A stretch of 64,000 nucleotides of DNA from NCBI RefSeq assembly GCF_004368405.1, contig NZ_SBJH01000042.1, positions 209,152 to 273,151 on the forward strand. The letters are read 5' to 3'. Both the position numbers and the translations under genes were made by a program. Of this stretch, positions 43,248 to 52,429 are shown piece after piece. Below the pieces are notes generated by a model, which was not told the DNA's origin, made no database searches, and saw nothing but the letters and a program-made list of their open reading frames with translations. The first letter of the stretch is position 1. Every line of letters begins with the position of its first letter. This DNA comes from Olivibacter sp. XZL3. Lineage in GTDB: Bacteria > Bacteroidota > Bacteroidia > Sphingobacteriales > Sphingobacteriaceae.

Positions 43248-43940
43248 ATGAAGAATATTTCGATTTTAGCATTATGGCTCCTTATTATTGGCTATTTCGA
43301 TAGTTATGGACAGGGAGAAACAACAAAATACGGATTGGATCCCATCGCCAGCTTAAACGCTTATCAGACACTTTGTTTACAAGACAGCAATAATCGCTTA
43401 GTGGCCCTAGACACGTTCATTCCCGACCTAAAGCTCGACATAAAATATGCAAGTTTGGACAATTTCATGGGGCGCAAGATGTATAACCGGGCCGCCGCAT
43501 ATCTAAGGTTGCCAGCAGCGAAAGCACTTCGGGCCGTGCAGATGGAATTAATGGAATGCGGACTCGGTTTACAGATTTTTGACGCTTACAGACCTTATGC
43601 GGTAACCGTCGCATTTTATGAAAAAGCGCAGGATACGGTTTTTGTAGCCTCTCCATGGAAAGGCTCAAGACACAACCGGGGATGTGCGGTGGATCTTACG
43701 CTTATTGATCTCCATAGCGGTAAGGAGTTGGAGATGCCGACCGCCTTTGATGCCTTCGTCGCCGAGGCGCATGCGGACTATCCACATCTGCCCGAAGCCG
43801 TAATCAAAAACAGAGAACTCTTAAAAAAGGTAATGACAAAATATGGCTTCGAAGTCTATCCAGACGAATGGTGGCATTTCGATTTCAAAGACTGGAAGCG
43901 TTTTGAGTTGCTGAATATTTCTTTTGAGGTTTTAGAGTAG
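43248..43940 (+). CDS. D-alanyl-D-alanine dipeptidase (VanX/DdpX, peptidase M15D)
   Basis: 230 residues with a signal peptide (ILALWLLIIGYF, end S-Y-G-Q near residue 23), so periplasmic. Zinc site and catalytic residues: H and D in GSRHNRGCAVDL, and E and H in DEWWHFDF; IKYASLDNFMG and DAYRPY are further M15D motifs. Hydrolyses D-Ala-D-Ala, here probably for peptidoglycan turnover rather than vancomycin resistance, since no vanA/vanH is present. Single gene; a terminator shared with susD follows. Confidence 0.95.
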   Translation: MKNISILALWLLIIGYFDSYGQGETTKYGLDPIASLNAYQTLCLQDSNNRLVALDTFIPDLKLDIKYASLDNFMGRKMYNRAAAYLRLPAAKALRAVQMELMECGLGLQIFDAYRPYAVTVAFYEKAQDTVFVASPWKGSRHNRGCAVDLTLIDLHSGKELEMPTAFDAFVAEAHADYPHLPEAVIKNRELLKKVMTKYGFEVYPDEWWHFDFKDWKRFELLNISFEVLE

Positions 43941-44031
43941 GTGTTAACCTAGCTTATTGTCTCTAAACGTTAAATGATTTTTTTTGAATTCTGTAAATAA
44001 AAACAGAACAAATGAATGTACCAAATTAAGA

Positions 44032-44067
44032 CAAAACAGGGAGCATTCCGATCTACTCCCTGTTTTG
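44032..44067. terminator. Bidirectional terminator
   Basis: CAAAACAGGGAG / CTCCCTGTTTTG, 12 perfect pairs, 12-base loop; between the dipeptidase gene and susD. Confidence 0.88.
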
Positions 44068-44084
44068 AAACCACTCTTTGCTAA

Positions 44085-45671
44085 TTAATAATCTGGATTT
44101 TGCTGAAGATTCGGGTTATTGGCTAATTCGTCATTAGAAGGCAAAGGCCAAATAAATCTATAGTCGGTGTATGGTATAGCCGGCCTTGCAGGTGTTATTT
44201 GCGTAGTACCGTCGTATAGTGCAACACCTCCTCCCGCTGTTATTTGAGACGGATTAATTTTGGCCGGTATTCCACCTACAGAATAGGTTGGGTCAAGTGC
44301 CAAGCGATGAATGTCCGGCCAACGCCTTCCCTCTCCCAAAAACTCGATACGCCTCTCCTTATATATTGCATCAAGCAAATCGGCGGGAGCGGAGGAGCCA
44401 TAGCGTGCTGTAGCCGGAACCGATCGATCTCTGACAGCATTTAGCAATGCTAGTGCCTGACCCGCATTTCCTTGACGAGCGTAAGCCTCTGCAGCATTTA
44501 ACAGGACTTCGGCATAGCGTACAATAGGCGCCCAATCTGCATAGGTATTCTCAAAATATTTCGTTGTATAAACCGCCGATATACCACCTTCCGCTCTGTG
44601 CGTAAGACGTTCTCTTCTCAAATCACCTGCGACCCAAAAGTCAGCATTGTAAAAGTTCGGACTAATAGATACCAGATCGCGAAAACCAAAATCAGACGAG
44701 CCATACTGCGAAGCTAATGCCCCATTAACCCCTCCGTTAGATGTCGCGCTGTTTTCGACAGAGAATATCGACTCTGTGTTGTTGCTGTAGCTAGTGAACG
44801 GCGCCTCAGGAGCTGCAGTTAACTCATAACCGCCTATCGGGCTGGAAAACGGAGCAGTACCGCTAGCCCCCAATTTTCCGGCCTCAGCAAGCACATTTGT
44901 ATAGTCTTGCATATGGAGGTACACCCGGGTTTTCAAAGCAATTGCGGCGCCTTTCTTCGCTCTGGATATAGGTGAAGTCCCTCCATCGGGTAAGTTTTGC
45001 TCTGCAAAGTCTAAGTCGGCTAAAATCTGCGTATAATCTTCGGCGACAGTCCCTCTACCTTGTGTTATATTTTCCTCAACGGAGGACCCACCCGTAATGG
45101 CATTTGTCCGATAAGGAACACCAAGATTCGAACCGCTTCCATCGGCATACGGCCTACAGAAATGAATAACCAGCTCGTGATGAGCTAAAGCTCTTAAAAA
45201 CCGTGCTTCTGCTTCATATTGAATAGCGTCTTCGGTACTGATCACACCATTTTCGGCCGCTGACTTTACTCCGTCAATCACAATATTTGCTTCATTGATT
45301 AGATAATAAAGCGATGTCCAATGATTGACATTATTGGCAGAAGTCGGAGTGTAAGTTGACTCGTAAGTGATTTGATAGAATGCCTGCATATTAACCATAT
45401 CTTCGCCCCGCATGTCCGCTTGCTGTATAGCGGCGGATCCAAAAGGGTAGCCACGGCCTCCGCCATCATTATACCTACCTACAGCAGCAGACCAGTACAT
45501 ACCATTCACGGCGAGCTCTACATTTGCAGCCGTAGAGAAGGCTGTATTCTCGGACAGAGCCGCTAAAGGTTCTAGCTCTGTAAACTTGCTACAGCTGTTT
45601 AATGAAAGGGCTAAAGCGAGGCTAAAGCTTCCAATGATTTTGCTATAATTTTTTATATTGATGAATTTCAT
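44085..45671 (-). CDS. SusD/RagB-family nutrient-binding lipoprotein
   Basis: 528 residues, surface-exposed lid of a SusCD uptake complex. Lipoprotein signal with the cysteine at C27 (SLNSCSK). SusD features: FTELEPLAALSENTAF opening, helical TPR units (EAEARFLRALAHHELV, ALKTRVYLHMQDYTNV), RYAEVLLNAAEAYARQG and RRIEFLGEGRRWPDIHRL, ending with LPSNDELANNPNLQQNPDY. It lies 10 bp after susC in the same transcript. No glycoside hydrolase, sulfatase or SusR-type regulator is adjacent, so the nutrient is unknown; peptides or oligosaccharides are both possible. Confidence 0.96.
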   Translation of the reverse strand: MKFINIKNYSKIIGSFSLALALSLNSCSKFTELEPLAALSENTAFSTAANVELAVNGMYWSAAVGRYNDGGGRGYPFGSAAIQQADMRGEDMVNMQAFYQITYESTYTPTSANNVNHWTSLYYLINEANIVIDGVKSAAENGVISTEDAIQYEAEARFLRALAHHELVIHFCRPYADGSGSNLGVPYRTNAITGGSSVEENITQGRGTVAEDYTQILADLDFAEQNLPDGGTSPISRAKKGAAIALKTRVYLHMQDYTNVLAEAGKLGASGTAPFSSPIGGYELTAAPEAPFTSYSNNTESIFSVENSATSNGGVNGALASQYGSSDFGFRDLVSISPNFYNADFWVAGDLRRERLTHRAEGGISAVYTTKYFENTYADWAPIVRYAEVLLNAAEAYARQGNAGQALALLNAVRDRSVPATARYGSSAPADLLDAIYKERRIEFLGEGRRWPDIHRLALDPTYSVGGIPAKINPSQITAGGGVALYDGTTQITPARPAIPYTDYRFIWPLPSNDELANNPNLQQNPDY

Positions 45672-45681
45672 GTTTCAGTAA

Positions 45682-48600
45682 TTAAAATCCGACATTAAGA
45701 CCAAAAGTAAAGGTGCGTGGCACTAGGTTGGTTGCTATATCCATGTTTGGTTCCGTGTTAGTTGTGACGCTACTAGCTAACTCAGGATCTGCTCCTTTGT
45801 ACCCTGTAATAACGAAAGCGTTCTGCACTTGCGCGAAGATACGGAGACTATTGACTTGTATATGAGAAAGCAATTCTTTCGGAAAAGTATAACCTAAACC
45901 GATATTCTGAGCTCTTAAGAAATCGGCCTTCTCAATAAATTGAGATGTTGCGTTACTTGTTTGATAAATATTAGCCCCATATCCATACGCCAGTCTAGGG
46001 ATATCGGTTACCTGTCCAGGGGTTGTCCACCGGTTTAATAAGTCTGTTCCGCCGTTACCGAACTGTTGGTTTAGCAAAATATTCTGCCTTGTTTGGTTGT
46101 ATATGTAGTTTCCTCCAGAGAAACTCAGGAAAATATTGAGGTCGAAGTTTTTGTATCGGAAGGAATTGTTGAAGCCGCCAAACCATTTAGGCATGGTATT
46201 ACCTAAAATGCGCTTGTCGCCTTCATTTAAGCCTCCTGTGGTTTGGGAGACGTCTGCAGGGTTGGCAGAATCATAAACAGCAAAACCCGATGTTCCGACG
46301 ACTTGTTGAATTAAGGTTATATAGGTCGATCCATCTTCTCTTGTATTAATCTTTTCATATATTGGATTTCCGTTTTCGCTGTTAACCCCTCTCGATACAA
46401 AACCGTAGAAAGAAGCGATCGATTCGCCTTCTTGTGTAATATGATAGGCATAAGAAAGAGGCTGACCATTCACCAAGGTTTTCACTTTATTCGTTTGGAA
46501 AGTCGTGTTGAAGCTGGTGTTCCACGTAAAATCATTTTTATCAATAAGCGTCGCATTAAGCGTAAGCTCCAATCCCTTGTTGGTCATTCTTCCAACATTT
46601 TGGTTGATGGAGTTGCCAGGAATACCTAGGGACGATGGAATGGGAACTGCTAAAATCATGTTATCGATGTCATTAGTAAAATAATCCGCAGTGAAGGAGA
46701 CGCGATCCCTAAACAACGTTGCATCCAAGCCAGCATTGAACTTTTTACTGGTTTCGAAACTTAGCTGGTCGTTACCCGCCTGGCTAAACCGGATGCCGGC
46801 ATTGTTTCCATATTGGACCGGCGCGAAATTTCCTGCATAGGGATAGCTGCCGATCTCAACGTTACCAACTTTGGCATAGCCCCCTCTAATTTTTAGGTCG
46901 CTGATCCAACTTGTTTGGAAAAAATCTTCTTCGGAAAGACGCCATCCGATAGACGCACCAGGAAGCGTGGCCCCTTGATTACCCCAAGGTAAAGCGGATA
47001 TCAAATCATGCCGTAGCGATGCGGTCAGCAAATAACGGTCTCTGAAACTATATTGTATTCGTCCAAAATAGGATTCCAACGCCTGTTCTGTAGCATTTCC
47101 TCCGATAAATTGGTTACTCAGTGTATTACTGATTATATTTTTGTTTTCTCCGAAGTAATCAGCGGATAACCCCCTGCCTTCTGCACTGAAACTGCGAACG
47201 CGCGTTTTTTGAATCTCTTGTCCGGCCAACAAGTTAATATGATGTTCTCCGAAACTGTTCGCGTATGTCAAGGTGTTCTGCCAATTGTAGCGGAATCTCG
47301 GCAGGGATTGTTGATATATGAGTCCGTCATAACCACGTCCGTCTCCATGATAACGATCCCAATATTGGTAATCTTCCGAAGTCAAGAGATTAACACCAAT
47401 TTGGGTTTTTGCATGTAGATTCTTAACAATTTCTATATCTGCATAAGCGTCACCAGTGAGATTCAGCAAAGAATTATCGTTAATATTGTGGTCTAGAACG
47501 TATCTTTGATTTGTAAAGTTAGAAACTATAGGAATTAAATTGTTTCCTTGCCCTAAACCAGAACTGGAGATGTTGTAACTCCCATCAGGAAGCATAACCG
47601 GCACGTTGGGCAACCCATACAAAGCTCCGATGACATTTCCCGATAACGCATTGGTCCCTGTATTGAGCCCTTTATTGGTCGTATGTGAAATAGCTGTATT
47701 AATGCCTATGGTTAACCGATCATTAAAGCCTTTCTGATCGACCTTCAAACGAGCTGTATATCTTCTCAAACTATTTGCATCAATAATTCCTTGTTGGTCA
47801 GTAAAACCGAGAGACGCATAATAAGTTGTCCCACTGCTCCCTCCACTGAGAGACAATCCGTGATTGTGCTGAAAACCCGTGCGATAAATCACATCCTGCC
47901 AATCCGTATCGTAAATCCCACCTGCAGGATTCTCCATAGGAAAGGCCGCTTCCGGCTCGCCAACGTTGGTCAATTTCTCATTGGTAATTTCCATAAACTG
48001 CTCTGCATTCATAAGTTTGTACCTTTTGGAAGGATTTGCTATCCCGAACCAGTTATCATACGAAATCCTCTTCGATCCGGAGACACCTGATTTCGTGGTG
48101 ATTAATATTACACCATTAGAGGCACGGGAACCATAGATCGCTGTTGCAGAACCATCTTTTAACACTTCCATGTTAGCGATATCATTTGGATTGATATCTC
48201 CAAGAGGGTTAGACGGCGTGACCCCACTTTGACTGCCAGTAATATAAGGCACCCCGTCAATTACGTAAAGTGGATCTGAACTGCTACTAATACTGTTGGT
48301 ACCTCGGATTCTGATTTTCGCAGGCTGCCCTAATACCCCAGATGCAGTAGAGGCCTGTACCCCAGCTACCTGTCCTTGTAGGAATTTATCAATAGAAGGT
48401 ATGGCCACGTTTTGCAGGTTTTCTCCCTTTACTGTACTAATCGCGCCAGTTAAATCTTTTCTTCTTTGCGTGCCGTAACCCGTTACGACCACCTCAGACA
48501 GCTCGGAGGCATCGGGACTGAGACTAACATCAATAACGCTCTTCCCATCTAAAGATATTGTTTGGCTCACGTAGCCGATATTTCTTACGATAATAGCATT

Positions 48601-48807
48601 GGCGTTCGTTGGAACTTTCAACGAATATCGACCTTGACCATCAGATTGTGTACCAATTGTCGTATTTGGAACAACTATAGAGGCCGCTGCAATAGGAGTT
48701 CCATCCGATTCATCAATGATTTTTCCGCTAATGATTCGCTCTTGCGCTTGTAGCACGCCTAAGAAAGAAAACATGAGGAGCATGCATGTAAAAAGTTTTT
48801 GTTTCAT
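45682..48807 (-). CDS. SusC/RagA-family TonB-dependent transporter
   Basis: 1041-residue outer-membrane channel. Signal peptide to about A21 (L-Q-A-Q), carboxypeptidase-like regulatory domain about 24-100 (ISGKIIDESDGTPIAAASIVV), the TonB box region (SEVVVTGYGTQRRKDLTGA), plug domain about 110-225 (DPLYVIDGVPY, GSRASNGVILITTK) and a 22-strand barrel ending in FGLNVGF. Works with the SusD lipoprotein 10 bp downstream. An unusually long AT-rich upstream region carries a promoter and repeated half-sites. No sigma/anti-sigma pair is present, so it is not of the ECF-controlled type on this evidence. Confidence 0.96.
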   Translation of the reverse strand: MKQKLFTCMLLMFSFLGVLQAQERIISGKIIDESDGTPIAAASIVVPNTTIGTQSDGQGRYSLKVPTNANAIIVRNIGYVSQTISLDGKSVIDVSLSPDASELSEVVVTGYGTQRRKDLTGAISTVKGENLQNVAIPSIDKFLQGQVAGVQASTASGVLGQPAKIRIRGTNSISSSSDPLYVIDGVPYITGSQSGVTPSNPLGDINPNDIANMEVLKDGSATAIYGSRASNGVILITTKSGVSGSKRISYDNWFGIANPSKRYKLMNAEQFMEITNEKLTNVGEPEAAFPMENPAGGIYDTDWQDVIYRTGFQHNHGLSLSGGSSGTTYYASLGFTDQQGIIDANSLRRYTARLKVDQKGFNDRLTIGINTAISHTTNKGLNTGTNALSGNVIGALYGLPNVPVMLPDGSYNISSSGLGQGNNLIPIVSNFTNQRYVLDHNINDNSLLNLTGDAYADIEIVKNLHAKTQIGVNLLTSEDYQYWDRYHGDGRGYDGLIYQQSLPRFRYNWQNTLTYANSFGEHHINLLAGQEIQKTRVRSFSAEGRGLSADYFGENKNIISNTLSNQFIGGNATEQALESYFGRIQYSFRDRYLLTASLRHDLISALPWGNQGATLPGASIGWRLSEEDFFQTSWISDLKIRGGYAKVGNVEIGSYPYAGNFAPVQYGNNAGIRFSQAGNDQLSFETSKKFNAGLDATLFRDRVSFTADYFTNDIDNMILAVPIPSSLGIPGNSINQNVGRMTNKGLELTLNATLIDKNDFTWNTSFNTTFQTNKVKTLVNGQPLSYAYHITQEGESIASFYGFVSRGVNSENGNPIYEKINTREDGSTYITLIQQVVGTSGFAVYDSANPADVSQTTGGLNEGDKRILGNTMPKWFGGFNNSFRYKNFDLNIFLSFSGGNYIYNQTRQNILLNQQFGNGGTDLLNRWTTPGQVTDIPRLAYGYGANIYQTSNATSQFIEKADFLRAQNIGLGYTFPKELLSHIQVNSLRIFAQVQNAFVITGYKGADPELASSVTTNTEPNMDIATNLVPRTFTFGLNVGF

Positions 48808-49405
48808 GTTTAGAAGATTGGGTAATTAAAGGTTGAATTGTTTACAAATGCCAATACAAACCCATTGCAACATAAAAAATGGCACAACAGTCTGGTTTGT
48901 AAAAAGTTTAGTTAAAGTTTAGGAGTTGTCGATGTGTTTCATGTTCGTTGGTTATTTGAGTTGGTGAAAAAAATTCCTAATCCCACATAATCTTGCCCGT
49001 TAATTGATCTTAATGAATAATTAGTTTCTAATAAACAGCTTTTTGTTTGTATTGCCCGGCCGACTTAATACAAAAATAAAACATGTATTCACAAATACAA
49101 GCTTTTTTGATTAAAAAAACAGTTAATCTGTTGTTTTATCATAAAAAACCCAAAAAAACAGGATTTTTTACAACACAAAGCAATTTATAAAAATAAAAAA
49201 AAAACAAAAAGCCACCATCTATCCCAAAATAAAACATTCCTCCAACACCAATACCAACACCAAACACACATAAAACACAACATATTTTATCATACATAAA
49301 AAAAACACCAACAGTTTTACAGGATTCTTTTAAATGAAACGGAATTTCTAGGAAATTGACGAAATAAAGTTGAGATTCTTAAAAAAGTAAGAAAAAAAAT
49401 ACAAA
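48808..49405 (-). other. AT-rich upstream region of susC
   Basis: 598 bases without a gene. From 49212 to 49313 the plus strand has no G at all, so a minus-strand transcript would have no C over 102 bases. Further toward susC lie runs of A/T, a possible promoter and four TGTATT/AATACA half-sites. No terminator was found after the MATE gene, so susC might also be reached by read-through. Confidence 0.6.
49048..49100 (-). promoter_or_regulatory. Candidate susC promoter and operator
   Basis: Minus strand -7 element TATTTTTG at 49071-49078 with TTG at 49098-49100, 19 bases apart. Half-sites TGTATT at 49048 and 49084 and AATACA at 49067 and 49094 form two inverted pairs that overlap both promoter elements and the expected transcript start. 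A leader of about 260 bases would precede susC. Confidence 0.45.
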
Positions 49406-50743
49406 CTAAGCACTTCTTAGCTTCAAAAATCGAACAGACAGAAGCACAGACACCAGACTGAGGCCAATAATCAGCCCAGTCCAGATGCCCGGGGCTTTCA
49501 TCTCTAAATGAAAGGCGAGGTAGTAACCAACAGGCAAGCCTACACCCCAATAGGCAAGTCCAACGAGGAATGTAGGCACTTTTATATCCTTTGCTCCTCT
49601 AAGTAGGCCGACGGAAACAGCCTGTGTGGCATCAGATATCTGAAAAATAGCAGCGAATATCAATAAATAAGAGGCCAGCCCGACCACTTTGATATTATCA
49701 TTAAAAAGTTTTGGCAGATAGTCGTTCAAAGATATAAACACAACAAAACAGAGACATCCATAGCAGAGGGCGGTCAACATGCTACTTTTGCCGATGATCC
49801 GGATATGCTTCCAGTCGTTTCTGCCATAAGCATTGCTAACACGGATGGAGCCTCCCTGAGCCAATCCCATAGACACCATAAAGGTAAATGCAGCGCAATT
49901 CATGGCGATTTGATGAGCAGCCTGTTCCTCAGCGCCGATCGTGCCAACTAATATGGCCGATACCGCAAAGACACCTACCTCCATACCGGCCTGTAAACTG
50001 CTGGGCACCCCAATTCGCAAAAGCTCCTTCATGGTATGCCAGCTAAATCTCCAATGCCTGCGCCCCGCAACTATATACCGTTTAAAAGTTTTGTGTTTTA
50101 ATATGGTAAGCGCGAGTGCTATACATATCAGCGTTCTTGTGATTAGCGTACCCCATGCCGCACCCACCAGCTCTAACCTGGGCAAACCCCAGTTTCCAAA
50201 AATAAGCAGCCAATTAAGGAAGGCATTCAGAGGTAAGGCGATTAAGGAAAGCGTCATGGCTGTACGCGTATACTCCAAACCGTCCGTGAATTGTTTTAGC
50301 GACATAAATAAGATCATCGGGATAATGGAGATGCTGATGATACGCAAAAAGGGGACGGCCATCTCCGCCACTTGCGGATCTTGCTTTAGGTTAAATAGTA
50401 TATTTTTACCGCATTCTAAGCCCAGCGAGATCATAATGGCTGTAGCGGTGCAGAGTATAACGCCATTGTACAAATAATGAGAAACCTTCTGCGCATCATT
50501 CTGTCCATGAGCCATAGCCACCAATTGCGATACAGACATCGTCATACCGATTCCTAAGACAAAGGGGATGTTTACAACACTCATTACCAAAGCAGCCGCA
50601 GCAAGTTGTTTGTAGCTAACGGACCCCACCATAGCCGTATCGATAAGACTCAACGCCATCTGGGCTAATTCACCTAAAATGATAGGACCTGCGAGCTTCA
50701 AAGTCTTGCCCGCCTCACTACGAAGCAATCCTAATCCGTGCAT
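49406..50743 (-). CDS. MATE-family multidrug/Na+ efflux transporter
   Basis: 445 residues, 12 membrane segments. NorM/DinF-type features: LAGPIILGELAQMALSLIDT and AMVGSV in segments 1-2, GIGMTMSVSQLVA, GIPSSLQ-like RIGVPSSLQAGMEVG at the start of the second half, and LLRGAKDIKVPTFLVG. Exports cationic compounds using Na+ or H+. No regulator is adjacent. Starts at 50743; the frame ends near 49406 without a visible terminator. Confidence 0.95.
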   Translation of the reverse strand: MHGLGLLRSEAGKTLKLAGPIILGELAQMALSLIDTAMVGSVSYKQLAAAALVMSVVNIPFVLGIGMTMSVSQLVAMAHGQNDAQKVSHYLYNGVILCTATAIMISLGLECGKNILFNLKQDPQVAEMAVPFLRIISISIIPMILFMSLKQFTDGLEYTRTAMTLSLIALPLNAFLNWLLIFGNWGLPRLELVGAAWGTLITRTLICIALALTILKHKTFKRYIVAGRRHWRFSWHTMKELLRIGVPSSLQAGMEVGVFAVSAILVGTIGAEEQAAHQIAMNCAAFTFMVSMGLAQGGSIRVSNAYGRNDWKHIRIIGKSSMLTALCYGCLCFVVFISLNDYLPKLFNDNIKVVGLASYLLIFAAIFQISDATQAVSVGLLRGAKDIKVPTFLVGLAYWGVGLPVGYYLAFHLEMKAPGIWTGLIIGLSLVSVLLSVRFLKLRSA

Positions 50744-50895
50744 GCTTGAAAAGAAAAAACTTGCTTTTTTTACAAGTATTGTTTATGACCTCAGTTTAAT
50801 ATAAGACGGTATTTCCCCATTGACCAACGCATATCTTATCGGAAAAAATGGGAGAAAAAAAAATCCCTGCATAAAAACTAAGCAGAGATTGAAAG

Positions 50896-50969
50896 CGGTC
50901 CGGACGGGACTCGAACCCGCGACCCCATGCGTGACAGGCATGTATTCTAACCAGCTGAACTACCGGACC
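50896..50969 (-). tRNA. tRNA-Asp(GTC), copy 1
   Basis: 74-nt cloverleaf with 7-bp acceptor stem GGTCCGG/CCGGACC, anticodon loop CTGTCAC (GTC), T arm GGGTTCGAGTCCC, discriminator G. Identical to the copy at 51024-51097 and transcribed with it. Confidence 0.96.
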
Positions 50970-51023
50970 AAACTTTAACTATTTCAAGAACTAAAAAAGC
51001 ATATTACTTGCTTTCCCTTTCAG

Positions 51024-51097
51024 CGGTCCGGACGGGACTCGAACCCGCGACCCCATGCGTGACAGGCATGTATTCTAACCAGCTGAACTACCGGACC
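51024..51097 (-). tRNA. tRNA-Asp(GTC), copy 2
   Basis: Same 74-nt sequence as the other copy, 54 bp upstream in the transcript. Identical copies point to recent duplication or gene conversion. Confidence 0.96.
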
Positions 51098-51119
51098 TAT
51101 TCCCCTCTTTTGAGGACTG

Positions 51120-51127
51120 CAAATATA
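51120..51127 (-). promoter_or_regulatory. -7 element of the tRNA-Asp pair
   Basis: TATATTTG on the minus strand, 22 bases before the first tRNA, followed by CAGTCCTC as in the rplM promoter. No clear -33 element. Confidence 0.6.
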
Positions 51128-51166
51128 GCGCGTTTTTTTAAAATTAAAATCTTTTTATGAAAAAAA

Positions 51167-52240
51167 TTATTCGATGCCGCCCTCTTTCATTTTTTCTGCA
51201 TTTTCCGCAAACTGAAGCGCATCTATAATCTCCTGTATATCACCGTCCATGATTGCGGGCAGGTTATACATGGTTAAGCCAATACGGTGCTCCGTTACCC
51301 GCCCCTGCGGATAGTTATAGGTCCGGATTTTAGCAGACCGATCACCTGTAGAGACCATTGTTTTCCGTTTTGCCGCAATATCTCCATGCTTCTTCTGCAC
51401 TTCTAGCTCGTACAGTTTACTTCGGAGCATCTCCATGGCCAATTCCCGATTGGCTAACTGTGAGCGCTCTACTTGGCACACCACCACAATACCCGTGGGC
51501 TTGTGCGTCAACTGAACTTTCGTCTCCACTTTATTAACATTCTGACCGCCGGCGCCTCCCGAACGAGAGGTCTGCAATTCGACGTCCGCAGGATTAATCT
51601 CCACATCCACTTCTTCTGCTTCCGGTAAAACCGCAACGGATGCCGCAGAGGTGTGAACACGGCCCTGTGTCTCGGTGTCGGGAACGCGCTGCACCCGATG
51701 TACGCCCGATTCATATTTCAACTGACCATACACATCTTCTCCGCTAACTTTCAAGATGACTTCTTTATAACCTCCTGCCGTACCTTCCGTAACGTCCATC
51801 ACTTCTACACGCCAGCCTTTTTGATCAAAGTAACGGGTATACATGCGGTATAGATCGCCCGCAAATAAAGCGGCTTCATCTCCTCCAGTACCTCCCCGAA
51901 TCTCAAATATCGCGTTTTTAGCATCCTCGGGATCTTTAGGAATCATCATGAGCCTTACCTGCTCTTCTTTCTCCTCCTTCTGAACAAGCAGCGCATCTAA
52001 ATCTTCCTTGGCCATTTCCCTCAGCTCCTGGTCTTTCTCATTGGCCAATATATCTTTATTGGTTTCAATGTTACTGATGATGTTCTTATAGATATGGTAC
52101 TCCTCAACAATTTTGCCTAAATCTTTATATTCCTTGTTCAGCTTCGCAAAACGTTTCATGTCGTTTACCGTATCCGGGTTGCTCAACTCGCGCTCTACTT
52201 CCTCCCAACGTAATTTTATCGCTTCTAATTTTTCTAACAT
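51167..52240 (-). CDS. prfA: Peptide chain release factor 1
   Basis: Recognises UAA and UAG. 357 residues. N-terminal helical hairpin, then the PCRF domain; the stop-codon motif is [20 protein letters not shown] with P-x-T type recognition as in RF1, and the catalytic GGQ in [17 protein letters not shown] (about residues 225-241). C-terminal [16 protein letters not shown]. The promoter box matches that of pheS. 26 bases beyond the tRNA-Asp promoter. Confidence 0.97.
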   Translation of the reverse strand: MLEKLEAIKLRWEEVERELSNPDTVNDMKRFAKLNKEYKDLGKIVEEYHIYKNIISNIETNKDILANEKDQELREMAKEDLDALLVQKEEKEEQVRLMMIPKDPEDAKNAIFEIRGGTGGDEAALFAGDLYRMYTRYFDQKGWRVEVMDVTEGTAGGYKEVILKVSGEDVYGQLKYESGVHRVQRVPDTETQGRVHTSAASVAVLPEAEEVDVEINPADVELQTSRSGGAGGQNVNKVETKVQLTHKPTGIVVVCQVERSQLANRELAMEMLRSKLYELEVQKKHGDIAAKRKTMVSTGDRSAKIRTYNYPQGRVTEHRIGLTMYNLPAIMDGDIQEIIDALQFAENAEKMKEGGIE

Positions 52241-52293
52241 AGTGATATGGTTTGCATATACCTTATATCATTGCCTCTTAGGCAAAAAGTTTA

Positions 52294-52319
52294 CAAACTT
52301 AGATAAAATGCCTGACATT
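52294..52319 (-). promoter_or_regulatory. prfA promoter with shared box
   Basis: Minus strand: AATGTCAGGCATTTTATC followed by TAAGTTTG, 25 of 26 positions equal to the pheS box at 22693-22718. Confidence 0.75.
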
Positions 52320-52416
52320 AGCGAATAGCCGATTAGATCGCTACCTTCCTTCTGTAATTAAGCACAATACCCTTGGATATGACACCGTGAGGATTGCATA
52401 TCCAAAGCCTTTTCTC

Positions 52417-52424
52417 TAAGTTTG
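52417..52424 (+). promoter_or_regulatory. -7 element directly before gltX
   Basis: TAAGTTTG ends 5 bases before the ATG at 52430 and lies downstream of the alternative in-frame TTG at 52394; it fixes the start and suggests a leaderless mRNA. Confidence 0.55.
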
Positions 52425-52429
52425 CGCTT

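Noticed and set aside
43248..43940. Vancomycin resistance (vanX) locus
   Set aside because: Only the dipeptidase is present; no vanH or vanA ligase, and the protein has its own signal peptide, pointing to a cell-wall recycling role.
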